Source of the DNA: Crocinitomicaceae bacterium
GTDB lineage: Bacteria > Bacteroidota > Bacteroidia > Flavobacteriales_D > Crocinitomicaceae
Assembly (NCBI GenBank): GCA_016719925.1
Contig: JADJYC010000003.1
Coordinates: 124,001 to 188,000, forward strand
Direction: 5' to 3'
Length of the DNA: 64,000 bases
Position 1 is the first letter of the stretch. The number at the start of each line of letters is the position of its first letter. A model generated the notes under the pieces. The model worked only from the letters and a program-made list of their open reading frames with translations, searched no databases and had not been told where the DNA came from. Of the stretch, positions 19,601 to 29,041 are shown one piece after another. Position numbers and translations under genes: made by a program.

Positions 19601-19878
19601 TCAAATGCAAAATTTCCTTTATTGAAATAGAGTTTGTCATCCGCAAAATTTCCTGTGAAAAAAATATCCTGCAAACCGTCATTATTAAAATCACCTATAC
19701 CAACACCGCCTCCATTGTATAAATAATCATACATGGTAATATTGACTGAATCTGATTCTGTGATGTCATTTCTGAAATTCACACCAGACTGTTCAGGGTA
19801 AATTTTGGTAAATCCTTCTTTTTGTGAAATGGAATTTAATACCTGAAAAAGGAGCAGTAATGTCAATATAAACCTCAT
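16621..19878 (-). CDS. FG-GAP/VCBS repeat secreted protein with ASPIC/UnbV-like region (two frameshifts)
   Basis: A large exported protein (about 1085 aa) of the CRTAC1/UnbV type. The signal peptide MRFILTLLLLFQVLNSISQ fixes the start at ATG 19878 rather than the 40-residue longer open frame. Many calcium-binding FG-GAP repeats follow: GIGDFNNDGLQDIFFTGNF, IFDINGDGWDDIYVC, DFDLDGDLDLYVMGH, DVDGDLDKDLVVVGEW, DIDGDGDQDLLLGNAG. The middle region around NFLKIDLSEVPDNELQGTKF resembles the ASPIC/UnbV domain. The frame breaks near 18813 and near 18655 in an A run (7 A, 6 needed), reading through EQLEKSKITTMELLKMIPS. Such proteins form beta-propellers, probably on the cell surface; the function is unknown. 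It is divergent from pabB. Confidence 0.8.
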
Positions 19879-19961
19879 GTGAGCGGGCGTTTTACAATAT
19901 GAAGTTAACAAAAACGTGCTATTAATTACGATTATCAGGTTTCTGTATTCAATCTCTGAAT

Positions 19962-19969
19962 TAACTTTG
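19962..19969 (+). promoter_or_regulatory. -7 promoter element for pabB, leaderless arrangement
   Basis: TAACTTTG matches TAnnTTTG and ends 5 bp before ATG 19975, so transcription should begin at or next to the initiation codon. Confidence 0.6.
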
Positions 19970-19974
19970 CTCTT

Positions 19975-21225
19975 ATGCAGCAGCCTGATCCCTTTCAAAA
20001 TGAAAATTCCTGGCAGTATCTGTTAAGCAGAATTGCCGGTGAAAACTGCATACTGCTGACTGGTGAAAACAGTGATTTTATTCTTGGCTGGAGCTATAAA
20101 GACGAAATAAAGGTAAAGGAAAACAAATTTGATTTTGATCTGCTGGATTCCTTTTTAGAAAAGTATAAAGGAGAATTTATTTTTGGCTGCCTGACATACG
20201 ATTTGAAAAACACCATTGAACCAACCCTTAAAAGTTCAAATAACGATTTGATTCAATTTCCGCTGATTCATTTTTTTGTGCCTGAACATTTGGTGGAATT
20301 CAAGAATAATGTCTGGGAGTTTTATGGTGATGAGACAAAAAATGCATTTGAAAAATTAACCGCCCTTCCTGAACTTCAGCAGGGAAAAGTTACAAATCCG
20401 GTTTTATTAACTGAAAAAACAACTAAAGAAGAATACATTCAGCATGTAAATAAAATAAAATCTGAAATTCAGTATGGAAATATCTACGAACTGAATTATT
20501 GTGTGAATTTTGAAGCAGAGCAAACGGAATTAAATTCTTCAGCAGTTTTTCAAAAGCTGCAATCGCTGACCAATGCTCCCTTTTCAGTTTATTTAAATAC
20601 CGAAGAGCATGCGGTACTTTGTGCGTCACCGGAACGGTTTATAAAAAAAGAAAACAATAAAATAATTTCTCAGCCGATAAAAGGAACGGCACGAAGAAGT
20701 CAAAACAAAGAAGAAGATATTCAGATAAAAGAAGAATTAAGAATAAATCCGAAAGAACGGTCTGAAAATATCATGATCACCGATCTTGTCAGAAATGATC
20801 TTTCTAAAATTGCTGTAAAAAATTCAGTTCAGACTGAAGAACTTTGCGGTGTTTATACATTCAAAACGGTGCATCAGTTGATTTCAACAATCAGTTGCGA
20901 AACAGATCCGAAAATAAATTTTTCTTCCGTTATTAAAGCTTTATTTCCAATGGGATCCATGACTGGCGCGCCCAAAATAGCTGCCATGAAAATAGCTGAA
21001 GAAACGGAAAAATTCAAACGTGGACTTTACAGCGGCTCCATTGGTTATATCCGACCAAACGGCGATTTTGATTTTAACGTTGTGATAAGATCCATTTTAC
21101 ATAACAAAAAGAGTAAAACCATATCTTGCAGTGTCGGAAGTGCAATAACGATTAACTCTGACCCTGAAAAAGAATACGAAGAATGTTTGCTTAAACTCAA
21201 TGCACTGAAAAGAGCCCTGGAATGA
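19975..21225 (+). CDS. pabB: Aminodeoxychorismate synthase component I
   Basis: Chorismate-binding enzyme making 4-amino-4-deoxychorismate for folate synthesis. The family blocks are ASPERFIKKENNKIISQPIKGTARR, RNDLSKIA, HQLISTI and FPMGSMTGAPKIAAMKIAEE, with RGLYSGSIGYI near the C-terminus. The PIKGT motif (Lys) is the aminodeoxychorismate synthase form; anthranilate synthase TrpE has PIAGT, which decides the assignment. Length 416 aa. The N-terminal region is short, as in other Bacteroidota PabB. The class IV aminotransferase at 46034 is a candidate for the next step. A -7 element lies directly before the ATG. Confidence 0.85.
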   Translation: MQQPDPFQNENSWQYLLSRIAGENCILLTGENSDFILGWSYKDEIKVKENKFDFDLLDSFLEKYKGEFIFGCLTYDLKNTIEPTLKSSNNDLIQFPLIHFFVPEHLVEFKNNVWEFYGDETKNAFEKLTALPELQQGKVTNPVLLTEKTTKEEYIQHVNKIKSEIQYGNIYELNYCVNFEAEQTELNSSAVFQKLQSLTNAPFSVYLNTEEHAVLCASPERFIKKENNKIISQPIKGTARRSQNKEEDIQIKEELRINPKERSENIMITDLVRNDLSKIAVKNSVQTEELCGVYTFKTVHQLISTISCETDPKINFSSVIKALFPMGSMTGAPKIAAMKIAEETEKFKRGLYSGSIGYIRPNGDFDFNVVIRSILHNKKSKTISCSVGSAITINSDPEKEYEECLLKLNALKRALE

Positions 21226-21235
21226 GATTTTTTTT

Positions 21236-21277
21236 TCTTTGTGAACCTTTTAAATCTTTGTGCAACTTTGCGTAACA
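21236..21277. repeat. Dispersed CTTTGTG/CTTTGCG-type intergenic repeat
   Basis: The spacer between pabB and tilS contains tandemly related short words (TTTCTTTGTGAACC, ATCTTTGTGCAACTTTGCGTAAC). This low-complexity pattern of repeated CTTTG(T/C)G words resembles intergenic repeats common in Bacteroidota genomes; the identification is by eye only. Confidence 0.35.
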
Positions 21278-21290
21278 ACCGATTAGCCTG

Positions 21291-22623
21291 ATGCTGGATA
21301 AATTCAAAAATACAATCAACGAAAATTTTTCGTTTTTTGAAAAACGGAAAAATCTATCTGGCCATCAGCGGAGGCAAAGACTCCATGACCTTGTCGCACC
21401 TGTTGATCTCCTCTGGAAATAAACACACGCTGCTTCATTGTAATTTCAAACTGAGAGGCAAAGAATCAGATGCTGATGAGCTGTTTCTTATTCAATATGC
21501 CCAACAGAATAATCTTGAAATTCATACTATCCAATTTGATACCGCTCAAATTGCCACTGAAAAAAAACAAACCATTCAGGAGTGCGCCAGAAATTTACGA
21601 TACAACTGGTTCAATTCTTTTTTGCAGCAGGATGATAACAGTTTTCTACTTACAGCACATCATCTGGATGATTCAATTGAAACATTTTTTATCAATCTTT
21701 TCCGCGGAACCGGATACAGGGGTTTAGCAGGTATTCCGCCCATTAACGGAAAAATTGTACGTCCGTTAAGTGATTTTACCGCAGATGAAATTTACCGTTA
21801 TATTGACGCACATAAAATTGAATACCGTGTTGATTCCAGCAATGCCAAAAAAGATTATCTGCGAAATAAAATTCGCCACGACTTGATTCCGGAGTTGCTG
21901 GAACTTCATCCGGACATGCGGCCCAAAATGGCGGTTCTGTTTGACGAATTGAACGATCTTAAAAAATACATGAATTCAGAAAAAGAAAAATTTAATCAGA
22001 AGTATCTGATTGAAAAATCTGATCAGGTTCATTATTCAATTCAAGCGCTTAAAGAGTGTAATCCGTTTTTGCTGGAACATGTTCTTTACACCTACGGAAT
22101 CCACCGAAAAAACGCATCGGAATTTGAAAAATTTCTGAATTCTCAAACGGGATCAGAATTTTATTCGGCGGACTTTAAATTCATCATCGACCGCGAATTT
22201 CTTTGCATTTTAAAAAATGGAAATAGTGATCGTAATTTGTCTTGTAATATAGAAAGATTACCCTTTAACACGACATTAAACTCTTCTGTAATATCGCTGA
22301 CTGAATCAAATAATACCTCCGTTGATAAAAGTAATCCGGCTGTTCAGAAATTTGATCTTTCAAAATTAAATTACCCTTACGCTCAGAACCTGGCAAACCG
22401 GTGACCGCATAAAACCTTTGGGAATGACCGGATCAAAACAATATCGGATATTCTGACAGACAAAAAAATCAGCACCGTTGATCGAACAATGCAGTTGGTT
22501 TTGCAGGATTATTCAGGTGAAATCATTTGTATTCCGGGTTTGGTCATTTCAGAAGATTTTAAAATCACTGAAAATTCAACATCGTCGGTTGTCTTTGAAA
22601 TGAAAAAAACGCAACAGATTTGA
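21291..22623 (+). CDS. tilS: tRNA(Ile)-lysidine synthase (three frameshifts)
   Basis: Essential enzyme that converts C34 of tRNA-Ile(CAU) to lysidine with ATP and lysine. The PP-loop is AISGGKDSM; further family blocks are HHLDDSIETFFINLFRGTGYRGLAGI and DYLRNKIRHDLIPEL. The start is ATG 21291 (MLDKFKNTINENFSF), joined to the main frame after a T run with one T too many near 21337. The C-terminal TilS domain (LRTWQTGDRIKPLGM, then SDILTDKKI) lies in other frames beyond breaks near 22365 and 22440, ending at the TGA 22621-22623. About 440 aa when repaired. An essential gene broken three times argues for sequencing error. Confidence 0.87.
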
Positions 22624-22750
22624 TTCCTTTCAACAGGTCCATTTTTTTAATCTTTTCTGAACATATACCATAAACCTGTTCAGTAATTGGACATATTCAT
22701 TTCATCGATTTAACGGGAATTTTGTAGATTTACTCGAATAAGATTCCAAT

Positions 22751-24651
22751 ATGTCCAAACCATTTTATCAAATCAATACTGAGTCTGAATATGAAAATTC
22801 TACCAGTCGTCATTGCAGGAACCTGAAGAATTCTGGGCGTCCATTGCGGATACTTTTACATGGAGAAAAAAATGGAACCAGGTGTTGAACTGGAATTTTG
22901 AAGAACCATCAGTGCACTGGTTTCTGAATGGAAAATTAAATATTACTGAAAACTGTATTGACAGACATGTCAAAAATCACGGAGATAAAATTGCATTGAT
23001 CTGGGAACCCAATGACCCAAACACAGCTGTTCGAAAATTCACTTACTCACAACTCCAGAAAGAAGTCAACCGGTTTGCCAATGTGCTGGTAAGAAATGAT
23101 GTTCATAAAGGTGATCGTGTTTGCATTTATCTGCCAATGATTCCGGAAGCTGTATTTGCCATGCTTGCCTGTGCACGTGTTGGAGCCATACACTCTGTAG
23201 TTTTTGCTGGTTTTTCAGCCAAGGCACTTTCTGACCGTATTGAAGATGCTCAGGCAAAAATGGTTATCACTTCGGATGGATTATTACGTGGTGATAAAAA
23301 AATTCTTCTGAGAAATATTGTGGATGAAGCATTAAAATCTTGTTCAACTGTGAACAGAATTATCACCATAAAATATACCGGTGATAAGGTAAATACAACT
23401 CCACTCGACCGATGGTATCATGATGAAATAAAAACCGTCAGTGATCAGTTTCAACCACAGGAAATGGACAGTGAAGATCCGTTATTCATCCTGTACACAT
23501 CCGGTTCAACAGGGAAACCAAAAGGCGTTTTACATTCCTGCGGAGGATATATGGTGTATGCTGATTACACCTTCAGAAATGTTTTTCAGCATGAAGAAAA
23601 TGACATTTTCTGGTGCACCGCTGATGTTGGTTGGGTAACTGGTCATTCCTATATAACATACGGACCTTTATTGGCCGGAGCAACCTGTGTGATGTTTGAA
23701 GGAGTTCCCAATTATCCGGATGCATCCAGATTCTGGCAAGTAATAGAAAAACATCAGGTCACACAATTTTACACTGCTCCAACTGCGATTCGTGCGTTGA
23801 TGGTAAACGGATCTGACATACCAAAAAAATTCAAAATGCCGTCGTTGAAAATTATTGGTTCAGTTGGTGAGCCAATTAATCTCGAAGCATGGCAATGGTA
23901 TTCTGATTATGTCGGAAAAGGAAATTGCCCGGTGGTAGATACGTGGTGGCAAACTGAAACCGGTGGAATTATGATTTCTAATCTTGGAAACATAGGCAAA
24001 CACATTCCAACATTTGCCGGCAAACCTTTACCCGGAATCCAACCAGTTTTATTGACGCCAGAAGGAAAAGAAATTACAGAAAAAAGCGCTGAAGGTTTAC
24101 TGGCTATAAAATTCCCGTGGCCCTCAATTATACGCACCACATATGGTGATCATGAACGTTGCCGGCGAACTTATTTTTCATCATACAAAGGATATTTTTT
24201 TACCGGAGATGGCGCAAAGAGAGATGAAAACGGAATGTAACGGATTATAGGCAGAGTGGATGATGTGATAAATGTTTCAGGTCACCGCCTTGGCACCGCT
24301 GAAATTGAAAATGCAATTAATGAACACGGTTTGATAATAGAATCAGCTGTGGTTGCTTTTCCTCATGACATCAAAGGACAGGGTATTTATGCTTTTGTCA
24401 TTTGTGATAAACTTCCCGATGATGAAGAGGTAGCCAGAAAAGAAATCAACTACATTGTTGAGTCCATTATTGGAAAAATTGCCCGGCCTGATAAAATTCA
24501 ATTTGTACCGGGACTGCCAAAAACCCGTTCCGGAAAAATCATGCGCCGCATTCTTAGAAAAATAGCAGAAGGTTCAACCAGTGATTTTGGAGATGTTTCG
24601 ACCTTGCTTGATCCCGGCATTGTGGAAATTATTTTGCAGGGGAAGATTTAA
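22751..24651 (+). CDS. acs: Acetyl-CoA synthetase (one frameshift, one in-frame stop)
   Basis: AMP-forming acetate--CoA ligase. ATG 22751 (MSKPFYQINTESEYENS) joins the main frame after a missing base near 22802, giving YQSSLQEPEEFW. AMP-binding motifs are YTSGSTGKPKGV, VDTWWQTETGG and FTGDGAKRDENG. The C-terminal domain has GRVDDVINVSGHRLGTAEIE and the regulatory acetylation-site motif PKTRSGKIMRR. Between them a TAA at 24238-24240 interrupts the same reading frame where the family has an aromatic residue (ENGM-stop-RIIGR; Tyr expected), so a single base change from TAT or TAC would create it. Total about 633 codons, normal for Acs. It is followed 29 bp later by the sigma factor gene. Confidence 0.87.
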
Positions 24652-24680
24652 TAAAAACAAAAAAGTAATTTCACATTAGT

Positions 24681-25232
24681 TTGTCACAATCAATAAATAT
24701 ATCAGACTGGGTAGACCAATATGCTGATGCATTATATGCATATGCAATTTCCCGCGTAGATGATCCGGATCAGGCCAAAGACTTTGTTCAGGACACATTT
24801 CTTGCCGGAATAAAATCATACGACAAATTTGAAGGTAAGAGTTCAGTAAAAACCTGGCTGATTTCTATTCTCAAAAGAAAAATCATTGATTATTACCGTC
24901 AGCGTGAAGCAAGAAAAACAACACCACTCTCGCACTTTTTCAGGGAAAACGGAAGAAAAGGTCACTGGGTTCAGGATATGGCGCCAAAGGGTAATTTTGC
25001 TGAAGATGAATCTGAAATTGAAAATGAAGAATTAAAAATGACGCTTCAAAGCTGTCTGGAGTTATTGCCTGGTAAATGGAAAGGCGTTGTCTTTGATAAA
25101 CTGGTAGATGAAAAAGATTCAGACGAAGTTTGTAAGGAACATGAAATCACCCCGTCAAATCTATGGGTAATTGTACACCGCGCTAAACTTCAATTAAGAG
25201 AATGTCTTGAAAAAAAATGGTTTAATGCATGA
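24681..25232 (+). CDS. ECF-type RNA polymerase sigma factor
   Basis: A 183-aa sigma-70 family factor of the extracytoplasmic-function group. Region 2 is seen in DQAKDFVQDTFLAGIKSYDKFEGKSSVKTWLISILKRKIIDYYRQ; region 4 is LELLPGKWKGVVFDKLV then EITPSNLWVIVHRAKLQLRECL. The linker is longer than usual (about 40 residues, charged). Start codon is TTG 24681 (SQSINISDWVDQYADAL); no ATG fits. Its stop overlaps the next gene's ATG by 4 bp. The promoter it recognises is unknown. Pairing with a zinc-type anti-sigma suggests response to redox or metal stress. Confidence 0.85.
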   Translation: MSQSINISDWVDQYADALYAYAISRVDDPDQAKDFVQDTFLAGIKSYDKFEGKSSVKTWLISILKRKIIDYYRQREARKTTPLSHFFRENGRKGHWVQDMAPKGNFAEDESEIENEELKMTLQSCLELLPGKWKGVVFDKLVDEKDSDEVCKEHEITPSNLWVIVHRAKLQLRECLEKKWFNA

Positions 25233-25465
25233 GCTGTAGAAAAGCATCTTATATCATTGAAAAACGCTGGGTGAGTAAAATCTCCTTGTGGGAAAAACTC
25301 AGTCTCAAATTTCATCTCATGATTTGCAATCTCTGCCGAAAATATGAATCTGATTCTAAAATTCTGGGCAAAATTCTCAAATCACTAAACAAACATGAGC
25401 ATTCATCTCATCTAAGCAAAACGGATAAGGATGCATTAAAAGATGCTCTTAAAATTTCTGAGTGA
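25229..25465 (+). CDS. Zinc-binding anti-sigma factor (ZAS-like)
   Basis: A 78-aa cytoplasmic protein overlapping the sigma gene by 4 bp (ATGA). It contains FHLMICNLCRKY, i.e. the HxxxCxxC zinc motif of ZAS anti-sigma factors such as RsrA/ChrR, and an N-terminal Cys (MSCRK) at the place where a further ligand is often found. There is no membrane segment, so it would bind its sigma factor in the cytoplasm and release it upon loss of zinc or oxidation. The C-terminal half is charged and without motif. The assignment rests on the motif and the gene order. Confidence 0.72.
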   Translation: MSCRKASYIIEKRWVSKISLWEKLSLKFHLMICNLCRKYESDSKILGKILKSLNKHEHSSHLSKTDKDALKDALKISE

Positions 25466-25501
25466 TTCACTCATAATTCAGATTTCAACGTATTATCTCA
25501 A

Positions 25502-26075
25502 TTCAAAACAAAGAAGCTCTCTGACTGCAAAAAATTCGTGAATTCGTGGCTAACAATATTAGATTATTTTACCACGGAGACATGGAGAGCATGGAGTGTC
25601 ACAGAGGATTTGTTTACAAAAAAAGGAATGTGATTCTTTTAATTTCAAAACAAAGAAGCTCTCTGACTGCAAAAATTCGTGAATTCGTGGCTAACAATAT
25701 TAGATTATTTTACCACGGAGACATGGAGAGCATGGAGTGTCACAGAGGATTTGTTTACAAAAAAAGGAATGTGATTCTTTTAATTTCAAAACAAAGAAGC
25801 TCTCTGACTGCAAAAAATTCGTGAATTCGTGGCTAACAATATTAGATTATTTTACCACGGAGACATGGAGAGCATGGAGAGTTACAGAGGATTTGTTTAC
25901 AAAAAAAGGAATGTGATTCTTTTCATTTCAAAACAAAGAAGCTCTCTGACCGCAAAAATTCGTGCATTCGTGGCTTATTATTTATATTTTTTTTTACCAC
26001 AGAGAAACGGAGAGCACAGAGATTCACAGAGAATAACAAAACAAGAGTGCGATTATTTACTTTTCAAAACAAAAC
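25502..26075. repeat. Tandem intergenic repeat array, about 142-bp unit, three good and one degenerate copy
   Basis: Units start at 25502, 25644, 25785 and 25927 with the word TTCAAAACAAAGAAGCTCTC. Each unit contains, in order, AATTCGTGAATTCGTGGC, ACCACGGAGACATGGAGAG, and CACAGAGGATTTGTTTAC. Units 1-3 are almost identical, differing by A-run length and a few bases; unit 4 is diverged (ACCACAGAGAAACGGAGAGC) and about 136 bp. The words themselves are built from smaller repeats (CACGGAGA, TTCGTG). Overlapping open frames of about 90 aa arise only because the unit length is near a multiple of three; I treat the array as non-coding. It fills the gap between the anti-sigma gene and purB. The 25466-25501 stretch before it holds nothing recognisable. 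Confidence 0.85.
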
Positions 26076-26126
26076 TTTTCGATCCGCCATCAGATCAATG
26101 AACTATCTTGAAGTTATCTATGTAAC

Positions 26127-26151
26127 TCCATGCTCTCCATGTCTCCGTGGT
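26127..26151 (-). repeat. Inverted copy of the array core word
   Basis: The plus strand reads CTCCATGCTCTCCATGTCTC then CGTGG, the exact reverse complement of the core word found in the direct units at 25571, 25712 and 25854. It closes the array on the purB side and can pair with any upstream unit to form a long hairpin. Confidence 0.85.
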
Positions 26152-26176
26152 GAAATCGAAATAAGTTTGGACCTAA

Positions 26177-27516
26177 CTATTTAACCAGATTAATCCCCGT
26201 AAAATTCTGTGGTTTGATTTTTCGCAATTCTTTTTTCACCTTATCAGAAACTTTCAGGCCTTCAATAAAAATGGCAATGCTTTCTTTGGTGATTGCATGA
26301 TTGGTGCGGGTAAGTTCTTTCAGTGCTTCATACGGTTTCGGAAATCCTTCACGTCTTAAAACTGTTTGAATTGCTTCAGCTACAACTGCCCAGTTATCTT
26401 CCAGATCATCATTGAGTTTTTTCTCATTCAGCAGTAATTTATTCAACCCTTTTAACGTCGACAGAAAAGCAATTACAGTATGCGCAACCGGTACGCCCAC
26501 ATTTCTGAGAACCGTTGAATCAGTAAGATCTCTTTGCAATCTGGAAACCGGAAGCTTAGCCGCAAGATGCTCAAACAAGGCATTCGCCAACCCAATATTT
26601 CCTTCTGAATTTTCAAAATCAATCGGATTCACTTTATGCGGCATTGCCGATGAACCAATTTCTCCTTTTTAATTTTCTGATTGAAATAATTCATAGAAAT
26701 ATAGGTCCACATATCTCTGTCAAGATCAAGCACAATATTGTTGATCCGTTTCATAACATCAAAAAGTGCCGCCGCATTATCATAGTGCTCAATCTGAGTT
26801 GTAGTTTGTGAACGCTCAACCTGCAGCGTATTGTTCACAAAATTATTGGCAAATTTTACCCAGTCAATCTCCGGATAGGCTACAAAATGTGCGTTAAAAT
26901 TTCCGGTTGCTCCTCCAAACTTTGCAGAAAAAGGAATGGCCAGCAATTGTTGTTTCTGAATATCCAGACGTTCAACAAAAACATAAATCTCTTTTCCCAA
27001 ACGCGTAGGTGAAGCTGGCTGACCATGAGTTCTGGCAAGCATCGGAACACTTTTCCACTGCGTTGCAAAATCATTCAGCGAATGTATCAGTGTATCCAGC
27101 AAAGGCAGATACACTTCATAAACCGCGTCTTTAATTGAAATGGGAATTGCTGTATTGTTGATGTCCTGAGATGTCAGTCCGAAATGAATAAACTCCTCAT
27201 ACTTTTTAAGACCAAGAGAATTCATTTTATCTTTTAAAAAATATTCAACCGCTTTTACATCGTGATTGGTAATTTTTTCTGTGTCTTTTATTTTCTGAGC
27301 ATCTTTCTCAGTAAATTTTTCATAGATCTTTCTGAGCGCATCCGCTTTTGTTTTTGGAAATCCTTTCAGGGCCGGAATTCCGGTTTGGGTTAAAGCAATG
27401 AAATACTCCACCTCCACCATCACACGATATCTGATCAGTGCAAATTCAGAAAAATATTCTGTCAGATTTTCAACTTTGTCACGATACCTGCCATCAACAG
27501 GTGAAATTGCCATCAA
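26177..27516 (-). CDS. purB: Adenylosuccinate lyase (one frameshift)
   Basis: Catalyses two steps of purine synthesis: fumarate release from SAICAR and from adenylosuccinate. Conserved blocks are ISPVDGRYRDKV at the start, TNHDVKAVEYFLKD, HFGLTSQDINNTAIP, ARTHGQPASPTRLGKE and the signature GSSAMPHKVNPIDFENSEGN. The signature is split by a frameshift near 26667 where an A run is one base short on the coding strand (AAAAAGG, six A needed for KKGEIGSS). The catalytic Ser/His region is therefore intact when repaired. About 447 aa, normal for the family. A near-consensus -7 element (TATCTTTA) lies at 27550-27557 upstream. Confidence 0.93.
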
Positions 27517-27599
27517 TGAATCTTATAATGCCCTAAAAATTAGAAGCCGTAAAGATAGGTATTTCCTTTGTGTTTAGCTAAATATGACTGATCTGCAAC

Positions 27600-27992
27600 T
27601 TAGCCTTGTTTTATTTTGACAATTCCGGCAATAATCATAATGATACCGGTAAAACAAAATACAACCGGTGTGATTCCCATTCCTCCGTGTCCGGCCGATA
27701 ATGCCATCAAAAATAATGAGGCAAGAAATTTCAAAACACCAAAAATCAAAATCAGAATTCCGGCTGTACGGTTATTGCCCGATTTTGCTGCATTACCTGT
27801 TGTTTCAAAAGAAGTGTATCGTTGAAAATCTTTTTTGGATGCATCCGGATTCAAATCAAATGATGCACATCTTTTTTCAAATGCCGGAGATTTTTCAGTT
27901 AATGCACATAATTCCCTTTTCCAGTCATCGGTTTTATAATTTTTACAGACTCTGCAAAAATAGATCCGCTCTTCAGGAGTGGGAATAAACAT
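27600..27992 (-). CDS. Small membrane protein with N-terminal CxxC motif
   Basis: A 130-aa protein of unknown function. The N-terminus contains YFCRVCKNYKTDDWKREL followed by two further Cys (ELCAL, KRCASF), a plausible four-Cys zinc site. The C-terminal half has two hydrophobic segments (TAGILILIFGVLKFLASLFLMAL and VVFCFTGIIMIIAGIV) with a glycine-rich turn. Its ATG overlaps the stop of the MoxR ATPase gene by one base (TAATG), so translation is coupled and a shared function is likely. Confidence 0.6.
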   Translation of the reverse strand: MFIPTPEERIYFCRVCKNYKTDDWKRELCALTEKSPAFEKRCASFDLNPDASKKDFQRYTSFETTGNAAKSGNNRTAGILILIFGVLKFLASLFLMALSAGHGGMGITPVVFCFTGIIMIIAGIVKIKQG

Positions 27993-28957
27993 TATTTCAT
28001 CAGTTCTTCAATGATTCGCTCAACAGAATACCCTTCGGCTTCTGCACGGTAATTCCGTACAATACGGTGACGGAGAATTGGTTTTGCAATTGCTTTAACA
28101 TCCTCAATATCCGGAGAGTATTTTCCTTTGATTGCCGCATGACATTTTGCACCGATAATCAGATATTGTGATGCACGCGGTCCGGCTCCCCACTCTAAAT
28201 ATTTTTTTGTCAGGTCATGCGTCATTTCAGAATTTAATCTGGTTTTGGCTACCAATTTTACAGCGTAATCATACACAGCATCTGGCACCGGAATTCTTCT
28301 GACCAGTCCCTGAAAATATAAAATTTCTTCAGCGTTCAGCATGGGGTTTAATGTAACCTGACGATCAGTTGTGGTATTTTTTACAATTGAAATTTCTTCT
28401 TCAAAAGTTGGATAATCTACCCAGATATTAAACATAAAACGGTCAAGCTGTGCCTCTGGTAAAGGATATGTTCCTTCTTGTTCTATCGGGTTTTGAGTTG
28501 CAAGAACAAAGAAAGGCTTATCCAATGTGTATTTATGTCCGGCTGCGGTTACTGTTTTTTCCTGCATGGCTTCAAGCAAAGCAGCTTGTGTTTTTGGAGG
28601 AGTACGGTTAATCTCATCAGCAAGAATAATATTGGCAAAAATTGGTCCTTTGATAAATTTAAAATTTCTTGATTCATCCAGAATTTCAGAACCAATAATA
28701 TCTGACGGCATCAAATCGGGAGTAAACTGAATCCGCTTGAAACTCAATCCAAGAGAATCGGAGATTGTCTGAATTAAAAGTGTTTTTGCCAATCCGGGAA
28801 CACCAACAAGTAAACTGTGTCCATTACTGAAAATGGATTTTAAAACCTGATCAACTACCTCATCCTGCCCAACAATCACTTTGTGAATTTCATTTTTCAG
28901 CTCTGCAAATTTTTTACCGAGCAGGTCAACACCTTCTTTATCTGAAATTTTTTCCAT
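27992..28957 (-). CDS. MoxR family AAA+ ATPase
   Basis: A 321-aa MoxR-type AAA+ ATPase, chaperone-like proteins that usually act with von Willebrand A partners in metal insertion or stress response. Walker A is GVPGLAKT, Walker B is ILADEINRTPPKTQAALLEAMQE, sensor 1 is FVLATQNPIEQEGTYPLPEAQLDRF, and the lid domain has WGAGPRASQYLI. The usual downstream DUF58/VWA genes are missing; instead a small CxxC membrane protein overlaps its end. A -7 element lies 21 bp upstream. Confidence 0.88.
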   Translation of the reverse strand: MEKISDKEGVDLLGKKFAELKNEIHKVIVGQDEVVDQVLKSIFSNGHSLLVGVPGLAKTLLIQTISDSLGLSFKRIQFTPDLMPSDIIGSEILDESRNFKFIKGPIFANIILADEINRTPPKTQAALLEAMQEKTVTAAGHKYTLDKPFFVLATQNPIEQEGTYPLPEAQLDRFMFNIWVDYPTFEEEISIVKNTTTDRQVTLNPMLNAEEILYFQGLVRRIPVPDAVYDYAVKLVAKTRLNSEMTHDLTKKYLEWGAGPRASQYLIIGAKCHAAIKGKYSPDIEDVKAIAKPILRHRIVRNYRAEAEGYSVERIIEELMK

Positions 28958-28977
28958 AAATAAATCTGTACTGTCCC

Positions 28978-28985
28978 AAAAATAC
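28978..28985 (-). promoter_or_regulatory. -7 promoter element for the MoxR gene
   Basis: TATTTTTG on the minus strand matches TAnnTTTG, 21 bp before the start of the MoxR gene. Confidence 0.45.
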
Positions 28986-29041
28986 TAAAAAAGACCGGTA
29001 TCAGACCAGCCGGCAACACAATGCTCTGAACTTAACAGAAA

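Noticed and set aside
25546..26101. Two overlapping repeat-encoded ORFs of about 90 aa with near-identical sequence
   Set aside because: They only translate the 142-bp repeat array, no homologue is recognised and stop codons follow unit-length changes; treated as non-coding repeat.
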